A stretch of DNA of 64,000 nucleotides from positions 28,716,590-28,780,589 of the forward strand of contig CM060180.1 of assembly GCA_030549775.1 (NCBI GenBank), given 5' to 3'. The notes beneath the pieces were generated by a model. It saw nothing but the letters and a program-made list of their open reading frames with translations, did not search any database and was not told the DNA's origin. The position numbers and the translations under genes were made by a program. Numbering within the stretch: the stretch's first letter is position 1; each line of letters begins with the position of its first letter. Origin of the DNA: Tamarix chinensis (lineage: Eukaryota > Streptophyta > Magnoliopsida > Caryophyllales > Tamaricaceae). Below, piece after piece: positions 1 through 12,765 of this stretch.

Positions 1-3000
1 GAAGGACTAGGGGCAACAGGCGGTGGTGGTGGTGGAGGTGCTAGTGATGAGCCTATAGAACCTGAAGTAGATGAAGAGCCTAAAGGTGGCGGAGGAGGGG
101 GTGGAGGTTCACTTTTTCCCAATGATAACACAGGAGGAGGAGTTGGGGGAGGGGGAGGAGGAGGAGGAGGAGGAGGACCAGATCGCAAAGATGATATATC
201 TTGCAAAGGTGGTGTTGGGGGTAGTGGGGGAGTTGGTGGTGGTGGCGGTGGCGGTGTGGCTCTAAAGCTGGAATCCTCTCTTGGGGGTGGAGGGGGAGGT
301 GGTGGAGGAGGTGTGGCTCTAAAATGATAATCCTCTTTAGGAGGTGGGGGAGGGGGAGGTGGTGGAGTTGAACAATGTCCACTTCTGAATCTTGAATCCT
401 TGCTCGCATCAGCAGGAGGAGTGGGTGGAGGTGGTGGTCCAGCCAAAGAAGCTGATTCCTCTCTTAGAGGACTAGAAGGTAGAGGAGGTGGTGATACAGA
501 TGATGATGGCTCATCAACGCTTGGAGGCTCTTGCAAAACAGCCTTTGCAGTTAGTGGCAGAGGTGGAAGTGGTGCTGGTGGATGTGATCTCAGAGGGTCT
601 GCTAGAGGTGGAACTGTTGATGACTGATATTTATCTTGTATTAGCTTCGAAGCATCTTTAAGAGCTGGAGTAGCTTCTGAGGCGGCAACATGATTTGAAG
701 ATGGAAGAACTTGAAAAGTTTGTGTTTTCTCTCCACAACTGGACAAGAAAGCATGATCTGAGGGAATTTGTTGACTCTGACCAACAGGGCCTGGAGCTGT
801 TGACTTTGATAAGTCACTTCCTTTCAAGCTGACATAATTTTTATTGCTGGAGGAAGGTGGAATTTGTTGAGCTGACAGAACACCCTCTTTTGTTGTTGAC
901 AGAGAGTCTGATTGTTCTTTGTGATAAGATATAGATTGCTGTCTTCCTTGTTGAACTGTAAGATTATCTGCTGTGTCCATCTTATGACATGCCTCTGGAC
1001 TTGATACATCTGACAATGGCAAAATCTGTTCCTCTGGAGCCATTCGAGAACTACTACGTACTGCTGTATGTTCCTGATCCTCCTTGAAATTCCCCAGAAC
1101 TGAAATTTGCTGTGGTGAGCCACTTCTGTCATCCAACTTCTCTGGGGATATGTGTGATGCAGATATTTTTTGCAGCACACTTAGTGCAGCATCTTGTCTT
1201 GAGTCCAACCAATCAACATGGCTAAAAAATTCCTGAACTTTAGCAAAAGCTTCAACTGGGAGACCCTCCTTTTCCTCAAAACAAGACAAATTAGCAGCAA
1301 CAATGGAAGCAGCAGCATCCATGTCTGAGAAAAGAATCTGTATTCCAAAAAAGGGAGTGACATATATAGGTTTTCAAAAGGACATTAAAAAAGTAAAGAA
1401 CTTAGTGTTACTTAGAAAACTTACAAACTAACAATCAGTGAGCAAATTGGCATACCTCAGCTCTGAAGTCCTTCGGAAAGCGATCCTTAGTATGCCATAT
1501 TGTGTCAATTTCATCACGGTTAATCATTAATATATTTGAGCGAATAAAAGCTGTGTTGAACATAACACGAAACATCATTTCTTCACGTTCCATATCATCA
1601 TTAAGGCTTGAACACTCGAGCACAATATCACCTTGAATATTGCAGTTGATATCAATTTTAACAAGCTCAGTTTCTGCCTGCACTGATAATCATGGTTACA
1701 GATGTTGATACCATACTTCACATTGCACGGGTTCAGATAACTACTACAGAATCATTTTATCGCTTTGATCTACAGTATTTGAGAAAAGTAACAATAACGA
1801 GTCTTCATCCAAAATTTTAATAAAAACAAGCTCTTAAGCAAGGCAAGCCAATTCATACTAATGCTGGGAGAGAACTTGAAAAGCCAGAATGCTGAAGTGT
1901 GCAAGTTGCACCTCCATTGTACCCTTGTTGGACCAGACAAAGACCTTGCCCTCTTGGGCACCACCGTACAAGGAAGAGGATTAAAATGAATGAATACGAC
2001 CGAAAATGCAAATACAACTATTTCTATGTATTTAAATCAAGATAACAGGCCAAACTTGTTTCTGATTTTTCAATTATTGTGTAAGGAATAGTCTGAAGGC
2101 AACAGAAAAGGGATAATTACCCAGTTAATTCTCTTATTCAACTTCTATGGTCTAGTTGATTACAAAAGCAAAACAGAGAACAACAAAACACTAGCTTCCT
2201 CTATTGTGATGTTAAGTATCTGGAAGAGATGATATTATTTGAATATGAGTTGACCTCTTACATACAAATGGATAATTTTTATATAAATACAAAGGGGTCT
2301 GCAGAAGCTAACACATTTCCTCAAGTCACTCAAGAGAATGGCAATAAGATTCACAAAGAAACATGAAAGCATATGTGTGACTATTGAAGCACATGTATGG
2401 ACAGAATTAAGCACCTCAGATTGGATGATACTGCATTCACCCAGAGCAGCATGAGTTTATAAACATATTATCTGCCACTTTTTGTACTTCATTTACCCTT
2501 TTTAGGGTGGTATATAAATTAACAAAATAATAGCAGAACAAGCCACGATATCAAAGTGATTTCTAAAAGACAGACTTAACATTTCAAGTGCTATGTAAGC
2601 TATCACCCCTGTCGACAGGAAAGGGAAAGGAAGAAAAAAATGACTATTCTATTAAGCCACCCAATTCACGCCTATGGTTTCATTGAAGAATAAAAGGACA
2701 TCCAGTCTATGGGATGTAATTTTAAGAATTCCGATACCAAATCCAGAATGGCATGCAAACACTAGTCAAGCCTTCCCCATAAAAGGATCTTGTGGAATGT
2801 GATTCATAGCAGAGATTACAAATTCAAAACGATGTCCAACCCCTTCTGGCATGATATTGTCGTGTTCTTTGAATTAATCTCCCTAATTCAGTATATCTCT
2901 AAAATTTATTTTAAAACAGAGGGATCCTACAACACAATGACTCCTGTTAAAAGTTATCCAACCCTTCCCAAATTCTCACAGCTCCTTGTGGGCTATGCCA

Positions 3001-5216
3001 ACAACAAACCTATACTAGAAGAAGCTGGGGATTGTAAGCTCTTACCAATGGTCCAAGTCTCTTAACAACAATAGCTATGAGTGTTTATGGAGGAGATCGT
3101 GAGCATTTAAATGAAATTCCACTAGCATAACATATGCAAAATTAAACAACTTTAACACATGGACGTGATGGACTCACTCATCGGAGCCTGTGCAAGCCCA
3201 GCCTGAAGAGACACCTTCCATCAATTATCTATTCATTTTTTCCCCTTCCAAAGATTTGGAAATAAATAGAGATAAAAATACATGGATTTAATGGGGAAAT
3301 AAATAGCAAAAAAATAAACCATGATATTGAAAGAAAGAAAGAAAAAATGTCTAAGCATACAATATAACAATGATTTTAATATCACCTGCTTATATAACCG
3401 CACAACTTTGCTTTTTTTCGGGGTTGAGAATAACCGCTTGGTTTTTTTACCAGTGTCATCGAGGGGATCCTGTCCATAAATCCGAAAAAGAGGACGACAG
3501 CCACCCTTTAGATCAAAATCAGGAACTAATCTGATGATGACACAATCCAGCGTCAGTGCCCTGTCTGATGGAGGCCACTCAGAAGCAACATTTCTCCTTG
3601 AAACATATTGCAGGTATCGAAGTTGAGATGGGACAGGGTTCAAAGGTGATAGCAATGGCAAAAGCTCACGAGGAGCCTGCTTGTAAACCATGTCCAAGGT
3701 TTTATACTCCCCAGTGTACTGCTTCCTGTAAATAAGAAGTGCAGATAGCATAAAAGCCAAAACTGGCCAACCACCTCGTTCACAGTGCATTAACAGTACA
3801 TTTTGGGGGCCAAGTGCGAGCCAGCTTTCAGTGGAACGTAAAAAATGGTGGATCAACTCCATAGAGAGAATGGGACAACCCTCATAATGTCGAGGATAAT
3901 CCATAATGGTCATATCATACTCGGCCAAGATCTTTGAGATCCGGCTATCAGCTTCCATCTCACAGAAGTTGAAAACCAAGAAAGAAGCATCGGGAAAGTG
4001 CTCCCGCAGCTGACCAATTATGCCTCCTACATAGCCTTTATAGTTTTTCTCCTCCCAAGCATCAGTGGTAAAGCAGCAGTCAAAAACTACAAGCATGAAG
4101 GAAGCCAAGGACCCATTAGGCGCAGGGAAAAGTGAAGAACAGAAGATTCAAAGAATGGGATCGGTAGCGGTGATTCAGCGTAATATATGCAGAAGAAAAC
4201 AGCGAGACCTACCACAAAATCTCTCTTCCAATATTTTTCTCATTTCCTTTCTCATTATCTACGTTAGCAGTAATCAACAAACAAAATCCTTTGGCTGTCG
4301 CACGTTATTGGACTATAAGGAGCAAAGTGAAAGATTCAATGGAGCTGCTCAAAGTAATGAAATTAATATTAATACAAGTAAGCAAACACATTCTCCCTAG
4401 AATTTGTATTAATACCAGTAAACAAACACATTCTTCATAGAATTTGTATTAATACCAGTAAACAAACACATCCGCCGTAGAATTTGTAGGCTACGCCCTA
4501 AGAAATTAGGCACCGTAGATTATTGGCTCAGCTAATTATTTGCTTATCTTGTTACACATATAATCTGCCTGAATTATTCAATAAAAGAGTAGAATAAGTC
4601 TAGATTTCAATAATCTAGTAGGAATTGTATTCTTCTAACATCAAAACCAATTTCATTATCGCCGATGAGTTAACATATAATTATGATAACTTCAGCGGCA
4701 TTCACCTACAAATAACCTACATTTTAAAAAGGCAATGCCACATTGTTATTCATTCAATTCTACTTCATTTTCGATTTCAGATCATCGTTCTATTTAGGCA
4801 GCCAGCTTGAAAAACAATCTTTCTACAGCTGCATATCAACAAAAAAGAACTCAAGTACACAACAGAATAAGTCAAACATTATGGATGATAGACTTCAAGG
4901 TCGGTGTCGGCAAAACACCTAAAATTGAAGATAATTTCTCCAAAAAAACATTAAATAGCAACAGATATGAACAACATGAATAGAAAACAAAATTTTAAGA
5001 GCAAGCACATCACAAAATCAAATACACATGCAGGTCAATGGATATTCATAATATGCAATACTAACGTAAAAACCACTGGACTTCAATCCCAAAAGTTGAG
5101 TGAAAATTGTAAATATGAATGAATATGAGGACGGAGAAATCACCATAAACTCTCTCTGAAATCTCAAGGAGACCATCAGGCGGCTTCCGATAGAATAATT
5201 TGCGTAATAATGCCAT
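1..5216 (-). CDS. class II formin, 5' part (PTEN-like + C2 + FH1), runs off left edge
   Basis: Formins nucleate and elongate actin filaments; class II plant formins carry an N-terminal PTEN-like/C2 region that binds membranes, then proline-rich FH1 and FH2. Four coding exons fit GT..AG rules and keep frame: 5144-5216, 3386-4086, 1456-1677 and 1337 down to base 1, giving 777 residues. The start ATG (5216) gives MALLRKLFYRKPPDG, the conserved class II N-terminus. The PTEN-like domain is about residues 1-190 and C2 about 200-345 (exon 3 has EREEMMFRVMFNTAFIRSN). A low-complexity Ser/Gln linker follows, then FH1 proline runs from about residue 580 to the edge; FH2 is beyond the window. The P-loop reads HCERGGWP (residues 125-132): the cysteine is kept but the phosphate-binding arginine of HCxxGxxR is absent, so phosphatase activity is unlikely, as in this family generally. 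Introns are 4087-5143, 1678-3385 and 1338-1455. The plus-strand glycine-rich reading near 1-600 is only its complement. Family call is firm; the exact paralogue (FH13/14/18/20 type) is not resolved. Confidence 0.93.
4361..4480. repeat. 3 x 40-bp minisatellite in formin intron 1
   Basis: Three head-to-tail 40-bp units start at 4361, 4401 and 4441, followed by the first bases of a fourth. Units 2 and 3 differ only in the last ten bases; unit 1 has a few further changes. The array lies wholly inside the first formin intron, so it does not touch coding sequence. Copy number is likely to vary between individuals. Confidence 0.9.
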
Positions 5217-8200
5217 TTCATTGACACACTTCTCTTTCAGCTGCAACCAACTCTAAGCTTCGATATTCAGACTAACGAAAGGAAGGAACAGATGAATATT
5301 ATACAATCAATCGATCAATCAAACGAGTAATTGAATTGCTGAAACTTCAGTTTTCCATGTTTCTCTCTCCAATTCAAAGCTGTCTCCGGATTGAATTCGA
5401 AGGATAAAACTGCTTTGCGTGACGATAATAGAAATTTGTTGGCGATGCAAATTGTAAACGAAGCCAAGGGGCTCTCTTGTCTCTTCTGTCGCTTTCTCTA
5501 TCTGGGAGTTGCGATGAGGTTGACAATGTTGCTGCGAGAGATCGTTAGAATTTAGAATTACTCATTATTCCTTTGGACCTTTCCCATTTTAGGCCGTTAT
5601 TTTACCTTTTCTTCTTATAAATATCTTACTTTTTTATTCCAAACCCTATGATTTATGACTTGCGAGCTTCGCTAATGCATTTTTAGTGGATTATTACTCT
5701 TGATTTCTATATTTTTGTCTCACAGCTTGTGTTGTTGGCTTGTTGCGTAGCTTACTCAGTCCCTTGGTTCCTTGTGTTGCTGCACGTAGCAACACAACGT
5801 GTACGTCACGATTAGACTGCACGCTTTGTCCCCGACGCACATAGTCGTTCGTCTTGGCCACCGGCCTCGGGGCTGTGCTAACTGCTAAGTGCTAACGCAT
5901 GATTAATTAGGCTATCATTATAAGGTCCGTGAATCCTTTTTTTTTTTTTTCCTTTTATCCGACCGTCTTGAATCATGTTCCTGAACCGAATTGTTTCGCC
6001 TCGACGCATTTGAGAAACGAACAAAAGCATTTTTAACGTGATCATATCACATTTATCAAATAAAAGGTTTGTGTACCAATTAAATACTAATATCTTTTGC
6101 ATATATATGGGAATAAGTAATTTTAATTCAAATAACTATTTTTAGTCATAATTTTTTATAGTTTATATTACTTTTAATAAATTTATTTATTAAATAATAT
6201 AAAATAGCCGACATCAATAGTTAATAGTCAAAAAAATATCATTCCTCTAAACATACATTTCATATAATACGAAATATTATATTTAATAATCAAATTTAAC
6301 ATATTTTTAATTAAGAAATAAATATCGAAATACATATGAAAAATACCGGTATATATATTCTTTTTGTCTACGCTTAAAAGTTTTTTTTTTACTCTATTTT
6401 TTTAGCAAAGCCTAGGTATTATACATTTAGAAAGAAAAAAAGTTGAAAATAGCATTGCTTGATGATTTGATGCATGGTAAATTTTGATTTAGTGGTTCAA
6501 GCTTATTTCTTGGTATCAAAGATTTGAGACTCTCGAACTTGAATATATCTTTTAGCATCTTAATACATCTTATGGCAATTGCGACCACTTATATAAAATC
6601 TTATAATAATTTTCATACATTTCCTACAAATAATAATTTAGTAAAATGATGTTGCTACAAATAAGGAAAGAAATGAGAACAAACGAAAGAGGATAAGTAG
6701 TTGTGAGGTGGATCATATGAGCAAAAATATGGAGAAAGTTTCAAAAAAATTAAATGAGAAAAAAATGGTGTGTGCATCAATATGGGAAGAGAAGGTATGT
6801 ATAAGTAGAAGAATCAATTACGTGTTAATATCTTATACAATTTATTACATGTCTTCATTTAATGCCTTCATTTTCCTTTTGTAATGGTGACAAATACAAT
6901 GTTGATGATTGTGTCAACGAACATTCCATTATTTTTGTATGCTTCTCTTGCACGGGTGATGTTGTACTTTGTTGGTCGATACGAACTATTGGCCATCCAT
7001 GCATGTATGACACCACTGCCGGTGTTTGTGATTTTGCACAGATGACGATATAATCTCACTAACTTTGTAAACTATGCCAAATAAATGATAGAATATTAGG
7101 CAAGTTTGGTTTTGTCTTATTTCCTTTTCGACTTACATCATTGTAACTTACCTTTAGTTCTCATTGGAATTCTCTATCATTAGCATATTATTCTTAAATT
7201 TAACGGTTAGTTTGGATTCATGTCAGATCTCCTCTTATGGCCAACTTCAATTCTTCATATTTTTATTCATCCCATTATATTTGAGTTTAAAAATCGACCA
7301 TCCACACCTCTTTATGAAACAACAAAAATTATATAATGGAATTATTTGCTCTAAATGTCTAGATTAAAATATCAAGGGAAATGAAAATTTGATAATTGAA
7401 GACAAATTTGGTACATGCAGGCAAATTTTTTAGAATACTTTTTTTTGGCATTATGTCACTTAATTTATTTTCTAGTGAGGTGTCACATATTTTGAGAAAT
7501 TGTAATGTGGTACTGTGAGAGTTATTACATGATTACCATAGTACAAGACTATATATGATATCTATGGCATAACATTAAATGAATATTACTAATGACTTAT
7601 TAGCATATATGATATATATGACATAACATTAAATGAATATCAATTAATAAAATGAGTGAAAATGTGCATTTTCATGTAATCATATTTATTTAATTCAATA
7701 TAAAAAAAGCTTCATGCTCCTAATAAAATAATTATAAGAAAAACTCTTTCATTCAAAAAAACTAAATACATTAAAATAACTAAATAAACCTCAAAAATAA
7801 CATATGAAAGCATGACATTATAACAATATTTTAGCATAAGACTAAAAGTGTTAATAGAATGAAAATAAAGTAAAAGTGAGATATTATTTATGTAAAATAG
7901 AGACATTATCGTACCAATTAAAACTTATCAATTTTTTCCCTAAACAAAAATACATATCATACACTCTTACTATTAGTTTTTGGAACTCCATCATAAATTA
8001 TATAATGGTATGTTAATGTTTCTAAACATTATGTGGGTAAGTATGAGGTTAGCTACGAATATGACATAGCTTTGTTTTGATAAGAGTATATTGATGAATA
8101 ATAAACATATATGATGGTATTTTCAATATAATCAAGATTAGTCAATAATAGTATATATAAATGAAGGGTATAATAGTCAATTATAACAATGTTATATTTC

Positions 8201-8749
8201 AAACATCTACTTTCAAATTTCAACTAATATTTTTTCTCTTTTTAACTTAACAATATTAGATAATTTATATTATATATCTAGAATACTTTATAAGGTACTC
8301 CTAGGGCCATTTTTTATAATTTGAAAAAATAAAGCACTATAAACATATTTCATGAAACTATGTAAAACACCCTCCTCTCTCTCTCTCTCTCTTCCTTATT
8401 TGTGTATTCATCGACATAGACTAACTTGAAATGAGCAATCAAACATTTAAGGTTCTTTGAAGATGAATACGACAAAGACGTTGCTTGGATTGTTGCCTTC
8501 GAGAAGAACTTGAGCTTGAATTCATCTTATCATCTCTTAATAATGATCTTAAATTTTCTACTACAAGTTGTGAGCATGAAGTGTCAGAATATTTTCTTTT
8601 AGAAAGGATAGAGTCATACTCCCATACTTCTAATACAACAAAATATATTATCTTTTCAATGAAATGATGCTCCCACATTGCTCATACAATAGTAATACAA
8701 TAAACTCTTGATAAGCATCATGCTCGGTGGATATTGAATTTATATTTAC
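5217..8749. other. intergenic, AT-rich, no gene seen
   Basis: Contains the formin 5' flank (5217 to about 5900, more balanced base composition, probable 5' UTR and promoter) and then very AT-rich DNA. All open frames are short and show no recognisable protein. A (CT)n microsatellite lies at about 8376-8392. A roughly 36-bp stretch around 7555-7590 is repeated 54 bp downstream, with the shared core ATAACATTAAATGAATAT. No RNA gene or intact transposon was recognised. Confidence 0.6.
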
Positions 8750-9235
8750 TGCATAAACAATTTCAGTTCAATACATATAACGTTCAAGTTACTATCTAAG
8801 TTCAACAAATTATTTTGCAAGATAATTAGTTTGAAACCCTTTATTTTACATAGGTTCAATACACATAATTGATATATTCATCATAGTATATGCAGAGGTT
8901 CATCACATGTATTTGATAACAAGAGTTGCTTAGGTTCATCACCTAAAGCACATATAAACTTTCTATATAGTGATTAGTTAATAAAAAAACACATAATTTA
9001 ATTAAAAATATAAGTTTGTAACATTAAAATACCTAGGTCCATAACGAACAACACTTATGTTTAGTACATAAAACACATGGATTCATCACATATAGTTAAT
9101 AACATAGAATGTTTAAGTTTGTAATATGAAACACCCAAGGTCATAATATATAACATATAAGTTCCTCACGTCAAACACCTAGGTTCATCAAATGCATCAC
9201 ATAAAATATTTAAATTTAGTATCTATTTTTTCACT
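8750..9235. repeat. degenerate tandem array with AGGTTCATCAC core
   Basis: The phrase AGGTTCATCACATN and its variants (GGTTCAATACACATAA, AGGTCCATAACGAACA, AAGTTTGTAATATGAAAC) recur about every 30-50 bases up to the edge of element D. The units are strongly diverged, so this looks like an old minisatellite. It has no coding potential. Unit length and copy number were judged by eye. Confidence 0.5.
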
Positions 9236-10138
9236 CATAGTTTATGTAATCCCTCAAAATTTTTAAAAGCCTATAATTTAATAAATTACTTTTACTAGGG
9301 ATAATTTAACTCTTAAACTTTTAATTTAATTATGTTGAGGATTTTGCCTTTTAAATTTATTTAATTTAATTATTTTTAATTATTTTGAGGATTGTGAGTA
9401 TATAAAATTAGATGTGAATATTTAATAAATTAAAATAAATAAATTGCTATTTTATCATACTCATTTTATTTAAATAAGGTTTCAAAGAAATAATTTCTAA
9501 GAGTTACCTTTTAAACTAATATAATAAAATATATTAAGTTAAATTATTTAAAAATTGTTTATCTACCAAAAATACTACAACCTATTTCCTCTAAGTTATT
9601 TTATTTATTTTTCTCCCCTATTTTCTCATTTTCCCTTTTCCTTATTTTCCCTTTTCTTTTCCCCTCCTTCTCTTTTCTTCCTTCTCCCCCCCCCCGACTG
9701 GGCCAGCCCGTCGGCCCAGATCACCCCTGGCCTCTCGCGCGCCAGGCCCGCCCCGCTGCTCCTTCGCCAGAACCGCTCGGCCGGTCGCCCCTTTCTTTTT
9801 CTTTTCTCCCTTGGGTCGGTTGGTCCAACCCCCTTTCCCTTTCCTTCTTCCCCACGCGCGACCTGCAAATCGCCGCCCTCCCCTTCTGCGTCGACCAGCC
9901 TCCTACGCCGCTTGCACACCTTCTCCCTCTCTTCCTAGTCATCCGTCTGTCCCTCCTCGACCGACCGACCACCCCCACACCTCACGCATGCCTGCTCCCG
10001 CCCCCTTCCTTCTACTCGACCAAGCAACAGGTCTGCCATGGCAGACCCACGTCGACCTGCCACTGCCTGCCGGCGTGCCGTCTACGCCTGCCCCTACCTT
10101 CCTTTGTCCCCTCTCTCGATCCTCCCCCATTTTCAGCC

Positions 10139-10146
10139 TATAAATA
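10139..10146 (+). promoter_or_regulatory. TATA box of element D
   Basis: TATAAATA sits at the downstream edge of a long C+T-rich, GC-elevated segment, 894 bp from the element's left end. This is where a U3 promoter would be expected in a large LTR read on the plus strand. The start site and activity are inferred. Confidence 0.5.
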
Positions 10147-10677
10147 CTTCCCAAGAGTCCAGCATCAGACTCTTTTGAAACCACAGCCCAGAAGCCCGCC
10201 TTTCGACATCCCTAGTTCAGACAGCCACCCTGTCGCCCGATCCACCCACGAAACCCTCCATTGCATCACCCTCCACCAACCTAAGCCTCCCTCATCCCTC
10301 GGTTTACTCTGCACGAGCCACCCCGACCGTGCAAAGTCCCTTCCCCGATCAGCACTCCATCGAGCCTCGTAGCCCTTCGCACCACTGCCCTCCGCCGGTG
10401 CTGCCACTTCTAGCACCCCCTGCCTTCCAAAACAACCAGGGGAGCTTCCTCTACCTCCTCATATCTTCTTTTTCCCCCTGCCAGCCTCTCCTCTTCCTTT
10501 CTCCTCCCTCCACCACTTCTCCACCTCTCTTCTCCCCCATCACCGCCGCCGTTGTGCGCCGTGCGCTGCCACATGTGCCACCAACACCCCTAGGTGGTCC
10601 TCTAAACTCCCCAACCCCTAAACCCTTATTATACAAATGCTAGTTATTTTTAGTAGTATTATTAGTATTATTCTTAA

Positions 10678-10708
<31 letters not shown>

Positions 10709-10834
10709 TAACCTAACTTTGAAATATTTATATCTGTTATTATTACTATTATTAATAGCCTATAACTTTAGTATTATTATTTTAACATCATTATTGTTAT
10801 TATTACTAGTATTACTATTATCACTATTATTATG

Positions 10835-10871
<37 letters not shown>

Positions 10872-10872
10872 G
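10678..10872. repeat. TTA/TTATTA microsatellite blocks
   Basis: Two long runs of (TTA)n, about 10678-10710 and 10839-10871, are separated by imperfect trinucleotide sequence. They lie inside element D just after its C+T-rich leader. The leucine-rich open frame across them is a composition artefact. Confidence 0.85.
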
Positions 10873-12407
10873 TTCCTTGTCACTATTATTAATATTTCAT
10901 ATATCACTACCTTACTATCACTACTTCTATCATCATTATTAGTAACATTGAAACTATTACCGTCAATAATAAATATAATTATAATTACTTTAAATTATTG
11001 TAGCTATTAAGACCTACTTTTTATTAGTAGTAGCATGATTAGCTACCTTAGGAATAATAACCCTACTTTTACTTATAAAAGTAATATTATTATTTTAGCC
11101 CTAATAGTAAGTTGTGATAAGGGTAAGGTAGGAAGAATAGTCAATTTGGTTAGAGGGAAGTTAATCCATAGTTTTCCCTCTTATAGGTGAATCAAGTCAA
11201 AACCCGGAGGAGGCGTAGGAACGTGCTCCAAGACCGCTGTCGTTTTAGGTAAGGATGTGGCTAAGATCAATTATGTGTGTGTTATGTGCTTTGTGTGACA
11301 TGTGTTATGCCATGTTGTGTACTATATGATTTTAATGACTAATTACTTGTAGGGCAGTTTGGAGTTGAGGCATGCTTATATGAATTCCTTATGACATGTG
11401 TATAATGATTGTTCTGTTGTGTTTATGATATTTTATGACATGACCCTCTAGGGCATGCATGATAGGATATTAATAATATGATGTGGGGTGAAAGGATAAA
11501 AAAAAGGGAAATACAAAATGAGTTGACTAAAGGGGGACATGAGATTGACCTAATTATCTCATGATCCATGAGGGAAAATTTAAAAGGAGATTATGATTAA
11601 AAATGAGGGATGTGAACTTTGCATGGGAAATTTCTAGGGTTTGCATGGGGTGGATGGAGTTTACATGGAAATGACCTTTACGTGAGAAAAGTTGTTTTAA
11701 AGTGTAAGTAAGGTAAGGGGAGAATTGTAGAGTGATTGGAAACTTTGGATGAAAAATAGTACGTAGGTTGGTGTAAGGGGGTATAGGAGACTTTGATTAG
11801 GGTTTGGGAGGAAACCCTAATATGGGGGAAAATGTGGAAGTAAGAACAATTAAGGAAGAGTGGATTAATGGGTTAAGAGTGGAAATTTAATATATGAGGG
11901 ATGAGTATGGGTGCCATGGGAAGTAAGTAATGTTAGGTGGAAAGTAAAGAGATTACTTGTGGGGGAAGAAATGTGCTAGGGTTTTGAGTGGACAACTAGG
12001 GTTTGTCGATCACCTGCGAAATCAATGAGTAAAGTGATATAATTTGGGGTTGAATTTAAATGAGATGAGGTGTTGGACGATAAATGAATTAATGGCAGTA
12101 AGGCAAGAGGAAATTGGGCCACATAGGTCCAATTAGGGTTTCAAGGAAAACCCTAGAGAGTGATAGTGGGTGGAGTGTGATATCACAAGGTGTTGGGCCT
12201 CAACCCACACCCTTAAGAGTTGATTTTCATTATGTGTAAGTGTAAAGGGGAATGGATATCGAGGTGTGATAAAGGGCGCAAGTGTCCCAAGATATGGGAC
12301 GGGCCCTCCTGGGAGGATAAGTGTGGATATAGTTAGCCGTGCATGTCAAGGGTAAAATACTTTCAAATAAGATATGTTAAGACACTAATCACTTAAAGGG
12401 GAAGATG

Positions 12408-12765
12408 TTGAGCCGGACCCAGACCGGTCCACCGCAAATAATAGTGGTTAGGGACGGGGTGCCCTACATGACCGATCCACCGGCTATAATAGTGGCCAGG
12501 CGCGTTTTGCCCTGCATGATTTCTGGTCCACCGGCTATAATAGTGGGGGATTCCGTGCTCAACAAACCAAACGTAATAACGATAAGACATGGGAAATACA
12601 CAAAGTAATTACAGTGAAACATCATGTGAGTCGGGGCCATACCGGTCCACCGACGAATAATAGTGGCCAGGAGCGTTTTGCTCTACATGACCGGTCCACC
12701 GGCTATAATAGTGGCCAGGCGCATTTTGCCCTGCACGATCGATCCACCGGCTATAATAGTGGGGT
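12408..12765. repeat. higher-order repeat of element D (2 blocks of 3 units)
   Basis: Six copies of a unit of about 50 bp with core GGTCCACCGGCTATAATAGT are arranged as two blocks of three (first block near 12422, 12470, 12524; second near 12641, 12690, 12739), the blocks offset by about 219 bp. Each unit is followed by a variant of CCAGGCGCGTTTTGCCCTGC. The same arrangement appears, reverse-complemented, in element E. Confidence 0.85.

Noticed and set aside
71..627. Glycine-rich open frames on the plus strand
   Set aside because: They are the complement of the formin FH1 proline codons; the minus-strand frame is continuous with the C2 exon and has correct splice sites.
9555..10643. Proline/serine-rich and arginine-rich frames on both strands
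   Set aside because: Caused by the C+T-rich leader of element D; frames overlap on both strands, and no domain is recognisable.
10677..10892. Leucine-rich 71-residue frame
   Set aside because: Translation of a TTA microsatellite.
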